Of a stretch of 20,617 nt of DNA, positions 1-7,728 are shown piece by piece. Under the pieces are notes generated by a model, which was not told the origin of the DNA, ran no database searches, and was given only the letters and a program-made list of their open reading frames with translations. How positions within the stretch are numbered: the first letter of the stretch is position 1; each line of letters begins with the position of its first letter. Source of the DNA: Actinobacteria bacterium UBA912 (lineage in GTDB: Bacteria > Actinomycetota > Coriobacteriia > Anaerosomatales > UBA912); the NCBI GenBank assembly GCA_002293965.1, contig DBEG01000073.1, forward strand, positions 1 through 20,617, read 5' to 3'. The position numbers and the translations under genes were made by a program.

Positions 1-77
1 TGGTCGGGCTGACAGGATTTGAACCTGCGACCCTCTGCTCCCAAAGCAGATGCGCTACCAAGCTGCGCTACAGCCCG
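1..77 (-). tRNA. tRNA-Pro (anticodon UGG)
   Basis: Read on the minus strand this folds as a complete cloverleaf. The acceptor stem CGGGCTG pairs with CAGCCCG, followed by discriminator A and an encoded CCA end, which forms the first three bases of the window. The anticodon arm is TCTGC / TTTGGGA / GCAGA, giving anticodon TGG, which reads proline CCA and, by wobble, other CCN codons. The T arm carries GGTTCAAATCC. The body matches the usual bacterial tRNA-Pro pattern, including the AGCTTGGTAGCGC D-arm. The 3' end lies exactly at the window edge, so what lies downstream cannot be seen. Confidence 0.97.
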
Positions 78-134
78 ACACCATCCCCTACGGCGGCCGT
101 CATCCCGACCGACGCCAGAAAGGGAGCATCGCCC

Positions 135-163
135 AGTATATTGGTGTGAGCGTCCCACGTCGA
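135..163 (-). promoter_or_regulatory. putative promoter of tRNA-Pro
   Basis: On the minus strand a TATACT -10 box (135-140) lies 17 bases downstream of TCGACG (158-163), a four-of-six match to the -35 consensus. A start about seven bases after the -10 box would give a leader of about 50 bases before the tRNA, to be removed by RNase P. The call rests on the good -10 hexamer and its position only. Confidence 0.45.
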
Positions 164-201
164 TAGTTTTGTTTGGGATACCTGTTGGATTCGGGTGATT
201 C

Positions 202-219
202 GCATGCCCTCGGGTATGC
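202..219. repeat. short inverted repeat, operator-like
   Basis: GCATGCCC (202-209) and GGGTATGC (212-219) form an inverted repeat with one mismatch and a two-base centre. It lies 13 bases upstream of the TTGACA of the putative promoter for the PH-domain gene. The position fits an operator for a dimeric regulator. It has no following T-run, so a terminator is less likely. No regulator can be named. Confidence 0.35.
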
Positions 220-232
220 TCGGCGGCTGAAA

Positions 233-261
233 TTGACAACGCGATCCTCCTTTGGGAGCAT
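233..261 (+). promoter_or_regulatory. putative promoter of the PH-domain gene
   Basis: A perfect -35 TTGACA (233-238) is followed after 17 bases by GAGCAT (256-261), a poor -10. The predicted start is about 30 bases before the ATG at 301, which has a GGGAG ribosome binding site at 288-292. The weak -10 suggests either an activator or a false call. The rest of 78-300 shows nothing else recognisable. Confidence 0.35.
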
Positions 262-300
262 CAGGGTCCGATGTTCATCGATGTGATGGGAGCCTAAGCA

Positions 301-669
301 ATGCCCGAGACCAGCTCGATTCTTGCCTGGACCTTCATTGACGAGTGCCCGATCCCTGGCGATGTCAACGACCTACTCGTTGAAGGTGAGACTGCAGTGG
401 CAGCCTACAAGACCTTTCGTGATACGGCGATCTTCACGAGCAAGCGACTCATCGTCCGAGACGCCCAGGGGCTCAGTGGCAAGAAGGTCGAAGTGTACTC
501 TCTGCCGTACTCCTCGATCATGATGTGGTCCTCGGAGAATGGACGCGGACTGCTCGACTTCACTTCGGAGATGGAGCTTTGGACCCGTGTCGGCCACATC
601 AAGGTCAATCTTCACAAGGGAATTGATGTACGTCGCCTGGACAAGCTGATCTCCGAAGCCGTCCTCTGA
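301..669 (+). CDS. small bacterial PH-domain protein (bPH_1-like)
   Basis: This 122-residue soluble protein has no signal peptide or membrane segment. The block DTAIFTSKRLIVRDAQG, followed by a KKVEVYSLPYSSI strand pair, is typical of bacterial pleckstrin-homology-like proteins (bPH_1 type, as in Bacillus YvbH), where a 'T..R......G..K.....PY..I' pattern recurs. The single domain fills the chain. Members are small oligomer-forming proteins of unknown or stress-related function, and no partner can be named. The ATG at 301 has GGGAG eight bases upstream. It is followed after 37 bases by the broken L,D-transpeptidase gene on the same strand, so the two may be co-transcribed. The family assignment is reasonably sure; the role is unknown. 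Confidence 0.75.
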   Translation: MPETSSILAWTFIDECPIPGDVNDLLVEGETAVAAYKTFRDTAIFTSKRLIVRDAQGLSGKKVEVYSLPYSSIMMWSSENGRGLLDFTSEMELWTRVGHIKVNLHKGIDVRRLDKLISEAVL

Positions 670-706
670 TCGCATGATTGGCCAGCCCGGACCAGAAGGA
701 ACCTAG

Positions 707-1236
707 ATGTCCTCGCGAGTCCGCAGAACACCATTGGCCGCCATCATCGTGTTGATGCTTGTGGGCGCATCGGCTGTCGTGATTCACGATGACTCAAGGA
801 ACTGGCTGCTCTCTCGCTTGCGCGGAGATCGCACTGTAGGTGACGTACTCGCGCCCAGGTACCCGAAGGCATCTACCGCATCATCGGACTGAATCCCAAC
901 AGTACATTCCACCTATCGATGAAGCTCGACTACCCCAACGAGTTCGATCTTGAGCAGGCCCGCCGAGAAGGTCGCGAGAACCTGGGTGGCGACATCTTCA
1001 TACATGGCAGGGATGTCTCGATAGGCTGTCTTGCGATGGGCGATCCCGTCATCGAGGAGTTGTTCGTGTTGGCAGCTGACACCGGTATCGCAAACGCAAC
1101 GGTGGTTATCGCACCGTCCGATCCACGTCGGGCGCCGCTTGTCGCAGATATCGAGGGCGCTCCTGACTGGCTGCCAGCGCTCTACGAGAAGATCACCGAA
1201 GCCTTCGAGCCGTTGGCGGACGACGAGCAGCTCTAG
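707..1236 (+). pseudogene. L,D-transpeptidase (YkuD family), broken by internal deletion and frameshift
   Basis: The gene opens at ATG 707 with AGAAGGA 6-7 bases upstream. It encodes an N-terminal signal or anchor segment (LAAIIVLMLVGASAVVI) and then RLRGDRTVGDVLAP, as in full-length family members, before stopping at 890-892. A second frame is open from 844. It reads QVPEGIYRIIGLNPNS at about 856-903 and continues through LGGDIFIHGRDVSIGCLAMGD to the stop at 1234-1236. That is the C-terminal half of a YkuD catalytic domain with catalytic His and Cys present in HG-SxGC. Family members normally carry roughly 60 more residues between these parts, so the junction near 850-856 looks like an internal deletion that also shifted the frame. 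An intact enzyme would cross-link peptidoglycan outside the membrane; this copy is unlikely to work. A sequencing error could explain the frame change but not the missing segment. Confidence 0.75.
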
Positions 1237-1252
1237 GCGGCGACCTTCGCAG

Positions 1253-1888
1253 TCACTTCGGCGACAGCTGCGCCCGAAGGGCGGCTAGCGCTGCACCTCG
1301 GTGTGAGATTGCGGTCTTCTCGGCGAGGGAGAGTTCGGCCATCGTGCGGCCTGGGACCGCGTCGGGCAGGAAGAGCGGGTCGTACCCGAAGCCTGCCTCC
1401 CCGCGCGGCGCGATACCGATGTGGCCCTCGCAGGAACCTTGCGCCACGAGTTCGGAGCCGTCCTCGGCGATGAGCACGATCACGCAGCGGAACCGGGCCC
1501 TTCGGCGATCAGCGGCAAGCCCATCGAGTGCCGAGAGGAGCTTTTCGTTGTTGAGCGCATCGGTCGCGTCGTCGCCAGCGTATCGGGCTGAGCGGACACC
1601 TGGTGCTCCGTCGAGGGCGTCGACCTCGAGCCCGGAGTCGTCAGCGAGTGCCGCGCAGCCAAAAAGCTCGAAGGCCGCGCGTGCCTTGATGCGGGCGTTG
1701 GCGAGGAAGGTCTCACCGGTCTCCTCGGGCTCGATCCACACTCCAGCCTGCGCAGCCGCCACGAACTCGAAGCCGACATCGTGCAGCGCGGCCTGAATCT
1801 CAGTGACCTTGTGCGCGTTGCCGGTGGCCACTACGACTCGCCGAAGGTCCTCGGCGGTGTTGGGACCCTGCTCAGAACTCGAAGACAT
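1253..1888 (-). CDS. rdgB: non-canonical purine NTP pyrophosphatase (dITP/XTP, RdgB/HAM1)
   Basis: This cytosolic house-cleaning enzyme hydrolyses dITP, XTP and related NTPs to monophosphates, keeping deaminated purines out of DNA and RNA. The 211-residue chain shows the family blocks in order: VVVATGNAHKVTEI (about 18-31) for nucleotide and metal binding, FLANARIKARAA, LADDSGLEVDALDGAPGVRS (81-100) with the catalytic acidic pair, GFGYDPLF, and the C-terminal SHRGAAL. About 17 residues precede the first strand. The ATG at 1888 overlaps the end of rph by 17 bases, and later in-frame starts would cut into the first strand. It is the last gene of the long minus-strand operon, and the broken transpeptidase gene converges on it 16 bases away. 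The rph-rdgB pairing is widely conserved in actinobacteria. Confidence 0.95.
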   Translation of the reverse strand: MSSSSEQGPNTAEDLRRVVVATGNAHKVTEIQAALHDVGFEFVAAAQAGVWIEPEETGETFLANARIKARAAFELFGCAALADDSGLEVDALDGAPGVRSARYAGDDATDALNNEKLLSALDGLAADRRRARFRCVIVLIAEDGSELVAQGSCEGHIGIAPRGEAGFGYDPLFLPDAVPGRTMAELSLAEKTAISHRGAALAALRAQLSPK

Positions 1889-2615
1889 CGCCCTGGCCCT
1901 CGATGACGCGCCGCTGGAATGCCGCGATGCTCTCGATGCCTGCCGTAGCCATGTCGAGCATCGAGTTCAGGCGGTCGCGATCGAATGGTGTCTGCTCGCC
2001 TGTGCCCTGCACCTCGATGAAGCGGCCTTCGCCGTCCATGACGACGTTCATATCGATCTCGGCGGTCGAGTCCTCAGCGTAATCGAGATCGAGTACGAGG
2101 TTGCCGGCGACCATGCCGACGCTCGTTGCCGCGACCTGGCCCAAGAGCGGGACCTCGGGGATCCTGCCAGCATCACACCAGGTTGCAAGCGCGTCGTGGA
2201 CAGCAAGATAGGCTCCGGTGACCGCCGCTGAACGTGTGCCGCCGTCTGCCTGGATGACGTCGCAGTCGACGTAGAGCGTGACCTCGCCGCCTAAGCTGCG
2301 CAGGTCGATGATCGAACGCAGCGAGCGGCCGATCAGGCGCTGGATCTCATGGGTGCGACCTTTGATGCCGCCTGTGGTCGACTCGCGACGGCTGCGCGTG
2401 TGCGTGGACGCGGGAAGCAGCGAATATTCGGCTGTTATCCAGCCCTGGCCCTTGCCTTTGAGCCACGGGGGCACTCCGTCGGTAAGCGTCGCCGCACACA
2501 GCACGCGGGTGTCCCCGAGCTCGAACATGCAGCTACCGTAGGCATGCCGAAGGTAGCGTCTGGTCGCTTTGATCGGGCGCAACTGGTCGGGTCGACGTCC
2601 GTCGGGTCGTGTCAT
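1872..2615 (-). CDS. rph: ribonuclease PH
   Basis: This phosphorolytic 3'-5' exoribonuclease trims the 3' ends of tRNA precursors and structured RNAs, using phosphate and releasing nucleoside diphosphates; it acts as a hexamer in the cytosol. The 247-residue length is normal. Visible family features are the start RPDGRRPDQLRPI, GRTHEIQRLIGRSLR (86-100), DCDVIQADGGTRSAAVTGAY (117-136) with the phosphate-binding GGTRSA, and the acidic DYAEDSTAEIDMN block. The ATG at 2615 has a strong AAGGAGA site (2622-2628) six bases upstream, and its first bases overlap the stop of the upstream hydrolase gene (ATGA). The strong site suggests high translation even within the operon. Confidence 0.97.
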   Translation of the reverse strand: MTRPDGRRPDQLRPIKATRRYLRHAYGSCMFELGDTRVLCAATLTDGVPPWLKGKGQGWITAEYSLLPASTHTRSRRESTTGGIKGRTHEIQRLIGRSLRSIIDLRSLGGEVTLYVDCDVIQADGGTRSAAVTGAYLAVHDALATWCDAGRIPEVPLLGQVAATSVGMVAGNLVLDLDYAEDSTAEIDMNVVMDGEGRFIEVQGTGEQTPFDRDRLNSMLDMATAGIESIAAFQRRVIEGQGDVFEF

Positions 2616-3379
2616 GGTGTATCTCCTTCTTCGAGGTCGTATGTGTCGAACTCGGCGGCGATCGAAACATTGCCGCCGAAGGCCGCCTGGGCCTCTCTAA
2701 GCATCGCAACTTTATCGTTGGTCGGCCAGATGTGTGTGAGGATCAGGTGCCCTGCCTGCGCTTCGCGTGCCAGGTCACCAGCTTGCGCAGCAGTCAGGTG
2801 GGCGGCGCGATCCTGGTAGGCCTGGGGCAGGGTCGCCTCGGCAATAAGAAGCGAGGCTCCGCGGGCGGCTTCGAGTACGGTCGGGCCGGGTGCGGTGTCG
2901 GAAGTGTAGCAGACGCGTGCACCGGAAGCGCTCTCGGCCATGAGTGCGAAAGTCGGATCGATGTGATCCACCAGTCGCGGCGTGATCGTCAGCTCGCCGA
3001 AGCGCACGGTCTTCTCGGCGGTGAGCTCGTGGACGACGAACGCCTCGGCGAGCTCGGTGCGACCGCGTTCTGAGAGCAGGTAGCCGATGCGCTCGAAGAG
3101 GCCGGGCGGCAACCAGAGCGCGAGTGGGGCCAGCGGGCCTTGGGGGGCGTAGCGCAGAAGCGCGGCGAGTGCGTAGATGTCGAGGAAGTGGTCGGGGTGC
3201 TCGTGCGTGATGAAGACCGCGTCAAGAGTCGTGGGGTCCGCTACGGCCGCCAGGTTCGCGACGACGCCGTTGCCGCAGTCCATGAGCACTCGGGCCCCAG
3301 CGTGTTCAACCAGGTAGCCTGAGCAGGCCTGACCGGGTCCTGCGTACGACGCCGAGGAGCCCAGGACGGTCACCCGCAT
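2612..3379 (-). CDS. metallo-beta-lactamase-fold hydrolase (Rv1339-like, candidate cyclic-nucleotide phosphodiesterase)
   Basis: This 255-residue cytosolic dinuclear zinc hydrolase belongs to the RNase Z / class II phosphodiesterase branch. Metal ligands are visible as HEHPDH (His59, His61, Asp63, His64), His139 in VDHIDP, Asp161 in YTSDT and His216 in LTHIWPT. The start is the ATG at 3379, with a GGGGAGGGG site (3385-3393) five bases upstream and the MRVTVLGSS opening expected for the family; longer readings of the frame run through murI and are spurious. It overlaps murI by 10 bases and rph by 4. The same slot between murI and rph in M. tuberculosis holds Rv1339, reported to hydrolyse cAMP. 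That activity is inferred here from context and family; a tRNA or other phosphodiester substrate remains possible. Confidence 0.85.
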   Translation of the reverse strand: MRVTVLGSSASYAGPGQACSGYLVEHAGARVLMDCGNGVVANLAAVADPTTLDAVFITHEHPDHFLDIYALAALLRYAPQGPLAPLALWLPPGLFERIGYLLSERGRTELAEAFVVHELTAEKTVRFGELTITPRLVDHIDPTFALMAESASGARVCYTSDTAPGPTVLEAARGASLLIAEATLPQAYQDRAAHLTAAQAGDLAREAQAGHLILTHIWPTNDKVAMLREAQAAFGGNVSIAAEFDTYDLEEGDTP

Positions 3380-4302
3380 GGGGTCCCCTCCCCGGTCGGC
3401 CCGAGCGTTGCGAGCATCGCAAGCGCATCCGGCGACGGTAGGCTGGCGAGTGCTTCCAGTCCGACCTGCTCGACGGCTCCCATCGGCTGCCTGAGGATCC
3501 GCGAGCCCAGGCGGCTGAACTCCTCGGCGGGGCCGGTGGTCGCGAAGCGATGTGACGCGGGCGTGCCGACAGCGGCGCGCTGCCCACGACGCCCAAGGTT
3601 GTCGGCGACCTCGCGCGCGGTCTCCTCGGCAGAAGAGATCAGCTGCACGCCACGGCCGACCACCTGTCCGATAGCTGTTGTGAGCAGCGGGAAGTGTGTG
3701 CAGCCCAGGATCAGCGTGTCGATCCCGGAGCGCTTGAGCGGGTCGAGGTAGTCGCGTGCGATCTCGTGGAATGACGGGCGGATGAAGACCTCGGTAAGCT
3801 CGGAGAGGCGCTCTTCGACCACACCCGGACCCATGCGCAGTCCGGCTTCGACGACATCGACGAACTTGGGCGTAGCCGCCGAGAAGACCGTCACGCCGGC
3901 GTCCAGAGCGCGGACCGCCTTGCTGTACGCACCCGTGTCGATCGTCCCTTGGGTGCCTATGACGCCGACGGCTCGGTTGACGGTCGCATGGACAGCCGCG
4001 CGTGCGCCGGGCTCGATGACGCCGATCACTGGAACGCCGAACGCCCGCTGTGCGAGTTCCAGACCTGCCGCCGTGGCGGTGTTGCAGGCGATCACGACGA
4101 GCTTGACGTCCTGGGCGATAAGCCAAGAGCCAATCTCGAGTACGAATCGTCGGACCTCGCCTAGATCCCGCGGACCGTAAGGGCACCGGGCGGTGTCACC
4201 CAGGTAGACGATCGACTCCCCGGGTAGCGCATCCATGATCGCCCGGGCTACCGTCAGGCCGCCAAGACCGCTGTCGAACACACCGATCGGTCTGGAGTCC
4301 AT
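3370..4302 (-). CDS. murI: glutamate racemase
   Basis: This enzyme interconverts L- and D-glutamate in the cytosol, supplying D-Glu for the second residue of the peptidoglycan stem peptide. The two catalytic cysteines are visible: Cys73 in ACNTAT and Cys201 in GCTHFPLL. The N-terminal IGVFDSGLGGLTV (6-18), LGDTARCPYG and PVIGVIEPG blocks are also present. At 310 residues it is some 40 longer than typical, with an extra helical tail after about residue 272. The start is the ATG at 4302, whose A is also the last base of the cheB stop (TGATG), so translation is probably coupled to cheB. Its stop lies inside the next gene. The coupling to cheB is unusual; murI with the hydrolase, rph and rdgB is the common actinobacterial arrangement. 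Confidence 0.96.
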   Translation of the reverse strand: MDSRPIGVFDSGLGGLTVARAIMDALPGESIVYLGDTARCPYGPRDLGEVRRFVLEIGSWLIAQDVKLVVIACNTATAAGLELAQRAFGVPVIGVIEPGARAAVHATVNRAVGVIGTQGTIDTGAYSKAVRALDAGVTVFSAATPKFVDVVEAGLRMGPGVVEERLSELTEVFIRPSFHEIARDYLDPLKRSGIDTLILGCTHFPLLTTAIGQVVGRGVQLISSAEETAREVADNLGRRGQRAAVGTPASHRFATTGPAEEFSRLGSRILRQPMGAVEQVGLEALASLPSPDALAMLATLGPTGEGTPCG

Positions 4303-5363
4303 CAGGACCTGCCTGCAACGAGGGCCACGAGTTCTTCGGCGATCGCGTGGACCGGGAGTACCTTGTCGGCCGCACCGAGTCCGACTGCGGCACCTGGCAT
4401 CCCCCAAACAGTGGAGGTCTTCTCGTCCTGAGCGATGGTCGGCGCGCCCTTGTCGTGCAGCATCTGGAGGCCGATGGCGCCATCAGCGCCCATGCCGGTC
4501 AGGATGACCCCAAGAGCATTACGCCCCAAAGTCTTGGCCACACTCTCGAGCAGTGTGTCCGCGGACGGAATGTAGAGCTGCCCCGAGGAGGGTTGAGCGA
4601 AGCGCATCACGAGCCCATCCATCTCAAGGTTGGTGCCTGTCTGGGCGAAATAGGCCGCGCCCGGCTCGGCGTTACGCCCGTCCTCAGCTTCGCGCACCTT
4701 GATCTTGCAGCCAGAATCGAGCCAACTCACCAAGCCGGGGATGAATCCTTCGGCGATGTGCTGGGCGATGACCAGCGGAACCGGAAAGTCCTTGGGCAGA
4801 CTGCCGAGTATAGTGAGGAGTGCGGACGGCCCTCCGGTGGAAGACCCTATCGCCACGAGCGAACAACGGCCCGAGGGTGCGGGAGCCGCCAGCGGCTCCA
4901 CGCCAGCTGGAGTAGGCCGGGTGCGTCGACCCCTGATATGGGTGATGACCTTGATCCGGGCCAAGACCTTGACCTTGCGGATGATGTCGAGCCCTATGGC
5001 TTCGAGATGCGCCCAGTCCTTGGGCTCAGGTTTCTTGAGCACCTCGAGCGCACCCATCTCGAGAGCATCGAAGGCTCGGCCCATCCCCTCGCCGTAAACA
5101 GAAGACGAAACCACAAGAATAGGGGTCGGTGTGTATGCCATGATCTGCTCAGTAGCTTGGAGTCCGTCGCATCTGGGCATGTGGATATCCATGGTCACCA
5201 AGTCAGGACGCAGGCGAGCAACCTCTTCGACAGCCTCAAACCCGTCTTTGGCGGTTCCCACGACCTCGATGTCAGGATCGGTCGACAGGATCTGCGAGAG
5301 CATTTCCCTGGCCAGCGCCGAGTCATCGACAACAAGCACCCTGATGGGAGTGCGCGCGCTCAA
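4302..5363 (-). CDS. cheB: chemotaxis protein-glutamate methylesterase CheB
   Basis: CheB removes methyl groups from receptor glutamates (and deamidates glutamines), resetting the receptor during adaptation; the kinase activates it by phosphorylation. The 353 residues hold a receiver domain (about 7-125; VVDDS, phospho-acceptor Asp59 in TMDIHMPRCDG, Lys110) and the esterase domain (about 167-350). The catalytic triad is visible as Ser175 in GSSTGGP, His202 in AQHI and Asp294 in TGMGADGA. The start is a TTG at 5363 supported by AAGGGG (5371-5376) seven bases upstream. It lies 27 bases after cheA and its stop overlaps the murI start. With CheR encoded in the same operon, a full methylation cycle is present. 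Confidence 0.95.
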   Translation of the reverse strand: MSARTPIRVLVVDDSALAREMLSQILSTDPDIEVVGTAKDGFEAVEEVARLRPDLVTMDIHMPRCDGLQATEQIMAYTPTPILVVSSSVYGEGMGRAFDALEMGALEVLKKPEPKDWAHLEAIGLDIIRKVKVLARIKVITHIRGRRTRPTPAGVEPLAAPAPSGRCSLVAIGSSTGGPSALLTILGSLPKDFPVPLVIAQHIAEGFIPGLVSWLDSGCKIKVREAEDGRNAEPGAAYFAQTGTNLEMDGLVMRFAQPSSGQLYIPSADTLLESVAKTLGRNALGVILTGMGADGAIGLQMLHDKGAPTIAQDEKTSTVWGMPGAAVGLGAADKVLPVHAIAEELVALVAGRS

Positions 5364-5390
5364 TTCTCATCCCCTTCGATCATCGCCGGG

Positions 5391-7700
5391 TCACCTGATC
5401 AGACGCTCGACTGTGTCGAGCAGCGTATCCTGATTGAACACCGACTTGGTGATGTAGGCGTCGGCACCGGCCTCGACGCCCTCGGCCTTCTCCTCGTCGC
5501 GCTCAAGAGAGGTGACTATGATGACCGGGATGCGTGTCAGTGTCGGGTCGGCTTTGATCGCACGCGTCAGTTCGAAGCCAGTCATATTCGGCATCTGGAC
5601 ATCGGTGACTACCGCATCGACCTTGAGGCCCTCCTGGAGTCTGGCAAGTCCCATCGCGCCATCCATAGCGACCTCGACCTCGTAGCCGGCAGCCTCGAAG
5701 ATCGAGCGCTCCAGCTCACGTGTGGTGAACGAATCCTCGCAGATCAACACCTTGGGGGGTCCGGTTCGCGTCTTCTCCTCGGCGGCAACATGACTCTGCC
5801 GTGAGCGACTGCGTGCCCAGTCCATGAGATCGGGGACGTTGAGGATCGGTACGATCTCTCCTGCTCCCAACACCGTGACCCCGGCGACGTTGTCGATCTT
5901 GCGCAGATGCGAGCCGAGTGGCTTGATGACGATCTGCTGCTCACCGACCAACGCATCGACAATGAATCCGATCCTGTGTCCGGAGAACCCGATCGTCGCG
6001 ATCGGGATCTTCTTGCCTTCGTGTCCCCGATGGGCGACACCTAACACGTCGCCGAGACGAACCAGCGGGACGGTCCTCCTCTGACGTCTTATGACCTCAC
6101 GCCCTTCGGCACTTATGATCTCGTCGGGGGTCACCCGGAGTGTCTCCTCGATGCTGCTCGTGGGCAGTGCGAAGACCTGGTCGCCGACTCTTAGCAACAG
6201 TGCCCTGATGATCGCTAACGTAAGTGGCATCGTTAGACGGAAGACCGACCCCTTGCCGAGCTCGGTCGTCACATCGAGGGAGCCCTTGAGTTTCTCGACG
6301 ATGAATTCGCGAACGACGTCCATGCCAACGCCGCGACCGGAGATTTCGGTGATTATCGAACTCGTGGAAAATCCTCTCTCGAAAATCAGGTACGTGGCCT
6401 CCCGATCCGACATGGCCGCGGCCTCGTTCTGGGAGATGTACCCTTTGCGCACTGCAGCCGCCCGGACCTTCGCTGGGTCTATCCCCGCTCCGTCATCAGC
6501 GACTTCGATGACGATCCTGTCCCCCTCTTGATGCGCCGTCATCTTGATCGTCCCTGTCGGGGGCTTCCCGGCAGCTATGCGCTGTTCCAAAGGCTCGATC
6601 CCGTGGTCAACTGCGTTGCGCATGATGTGGATGAGAGGGTCGTTGATCTCCTCAAGGACCTTCTTGTCGAGCTCGGTGTCGCCGCCCTCGATAACGAGGT
6701 CCACATCCTTCTTGAATGATCGAGCAAGATCCCGCATAGCCCTGGGGAACGTCTGGAAGACGGTCGATACTGGTAGCATGCGGATCCGCATACCCTGCTC
6801 TTGCAGGTCGGCGACTACCATCGATGCACGGGCGATATCCTCGTTGAAGTTCTTGAGGAGGGCCGCTTGGTCCCTTCGGCGATCCGCAAGCTGAGCGTCC
6901 ATCCGACTGGATTCCTCAACAAGGATGGCCATGGCCTCATCATCGAGATCCAGTGAGGTCAGGTGGGCCTTGATGCGCACCCACGTCTGCCATATTTGGT
7001 GCAGCTCGCCGACTCCCTGCCGGAGCTCGACGAGTTTCTGCTCTTCCTTGATCTGCGAAATGACGACTTCGCTGATCAAGTTGAGCAATCGATCTACCTG
7101 CGATGTCTTCACCCTGATGGTTTGTTGGACCTTTGCCTGAAGCTTGTCATCGCGCTTGACTTCGACGCAGGTACCGTTCTCACTGGCTTGATCATCCTCG
7201 GCTTCGCTTTGCTCGTCTTGTTGCTCGATGGTCGCTACCTTCTCAGGCTCATCTTCGGATGGGGGGGCCTGTTGGACAGGAGCCGTCGGCGGCGCATCCG
7301 CCTGCTCCTGGGGCCCGGTGGCTGCCGCGGTCAACTTCGCTTGGAGCGCCTCAAGGTCCAGGAGATCATCGGCGTTCTTCCCGCCGTTGTCCGCAAGGTA
7401 GAGGATGGCGTCGAGAGCCTCGAAGAAGTAGTCGCTCATAGGCTGCGTGTAAGGCATCTCTTTCGAGGCGACCTTCACCATGATGTCTTCGAGACGGTGT
7501 GCAATGTCGGATATCTCGAGCAATCCGACCATCCGTGATGAGCCCTTGAGTGTATGGGCGTCACGTAGCATCCTGTCGAGGATCTCTCGGCTGTCAGGAT
7601 CCGCCTCAAGAGCTATGACATCCTCATTGAGACGCTGCAGGAGATCTTGTGCTTCCTCCTGGAACTTGGATATGAATGCACTACGGTCGAATTCGACCAT
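5391..7700 (-). CDS. cheA: hybrid chemotaxis histidine kinase CheA-REC
   Basis: This is the central kinase of the array: receptors control its autophosphorylation and it passes phosphate to receiver domains. The 769 residues show, in order: an HPt (P1) domain with His49 in DAHTLKGSSRMVG; a Glu/Gln/Pro-rich linker (about 130-185) with no recognisable P2 domain; a dimerisation region (about 190-325); an ATPase domain with N-box HIMRNAVDHGIE (358-369), DDGAGID and GRGVGMDVV; a CheW-like P5 domain (about 490-630); and a C-terminal receiver (about 648-769) with acceptor Asp700 and Lys752. The ATG at 7700 has AGGGAGA upstream. A single HPt and a fused receiver resemble PixL and ChpA of type IV pilus systems, and the fused receiver may act as a phosphate sink. 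It sits 28 bases after the receptor gene. Confidence 0.96.
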   Translation of the reverse strand: MVEFDRSAFISKFQEEAQDLLQRLNEDVIALEADPDSREILDRMLRDAHTLKGSSRMVGLLEISDIAHRLEDIMVKVASKEMPYTQPMSDYFFEALDAILYLADNGGKNADDLLDLEALQAKLTAAATGPQEQADAPPTAPVQQAPPSEDEPEKVATIEQQDEQSEAEDDQASENGTCVEVKRDDKLQAKVQQTIRVKTSQVDRLLNLISEVVISQIKEEQKLVELRQGVGELHQIWQTWVRIKAHLTSLDLDDEAMAILVEESSRMDAQLADRRRDQAALLKNFNEDIARASMVVADLQEQGMRIRMLPVSTVFQTFPRAMRDLARSFKKDVDLVIEGGDTELDKKVLEEINDPLIHIMRNAVDHGIEPLEQRIAAGKPPTGTIKMTAHQEGDRIVIEVADDGAGIDPAKVRAAAVRKGYISQNEAAAMSDREATYLIFERGFSTSSIITEISGRGVGMDVVREFIVEKLKGSLDVTTELGKGSVFRLTMPLTLAIIRALLLRVGDQVFALPTSSIEETLRVTPDEIISAEGREVIRRQRRTVPLVRLGDVLGVAHRGHEGKKIPIATIGFSGHRIGFIVDALVGEQQIVIKPLGSHLRKIDNVAGVTVLGAGEIVPILNVPDLMDWARSRSRQSHVAAEEKTRTGPPKVLICEDSFTTRELERSIFEAAGYEVEVAMDGAMGLARLQEGLKVDAVVTDVQMPNMTGFELTRAIKADPTLTRIPVIIVTSLERDEEKAEGVEAGADAYITKSVFNQDTLLDTVERLIR

Positions 7701-7728
7701 CCGTGGTCTCCCTGTCGAACGGCTCGGA

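Noticed and set aside
1..77. tRNA-Pro as an attachment site for an integrated element
   Set aside because: No integrase, phage gene or repeated tRNA 3' end is seen in the window; the downstream side is outside it.
3380..4186. Upstream extension of the metallo-hydrolase frame
   Set aside because: It runs through murI out of frame, is arginine-rich and low in hydrophobic patterning; the conserved protein and a strong ribosome site begin at 3379.
4347..5804. A 485-codon open frame on the plus strand across cheB and the end of cheA
   Set aside because: It is the antisense of two clearly conserved genes; its protein has no recognisable domain and arises from the high-GC codon pattern.
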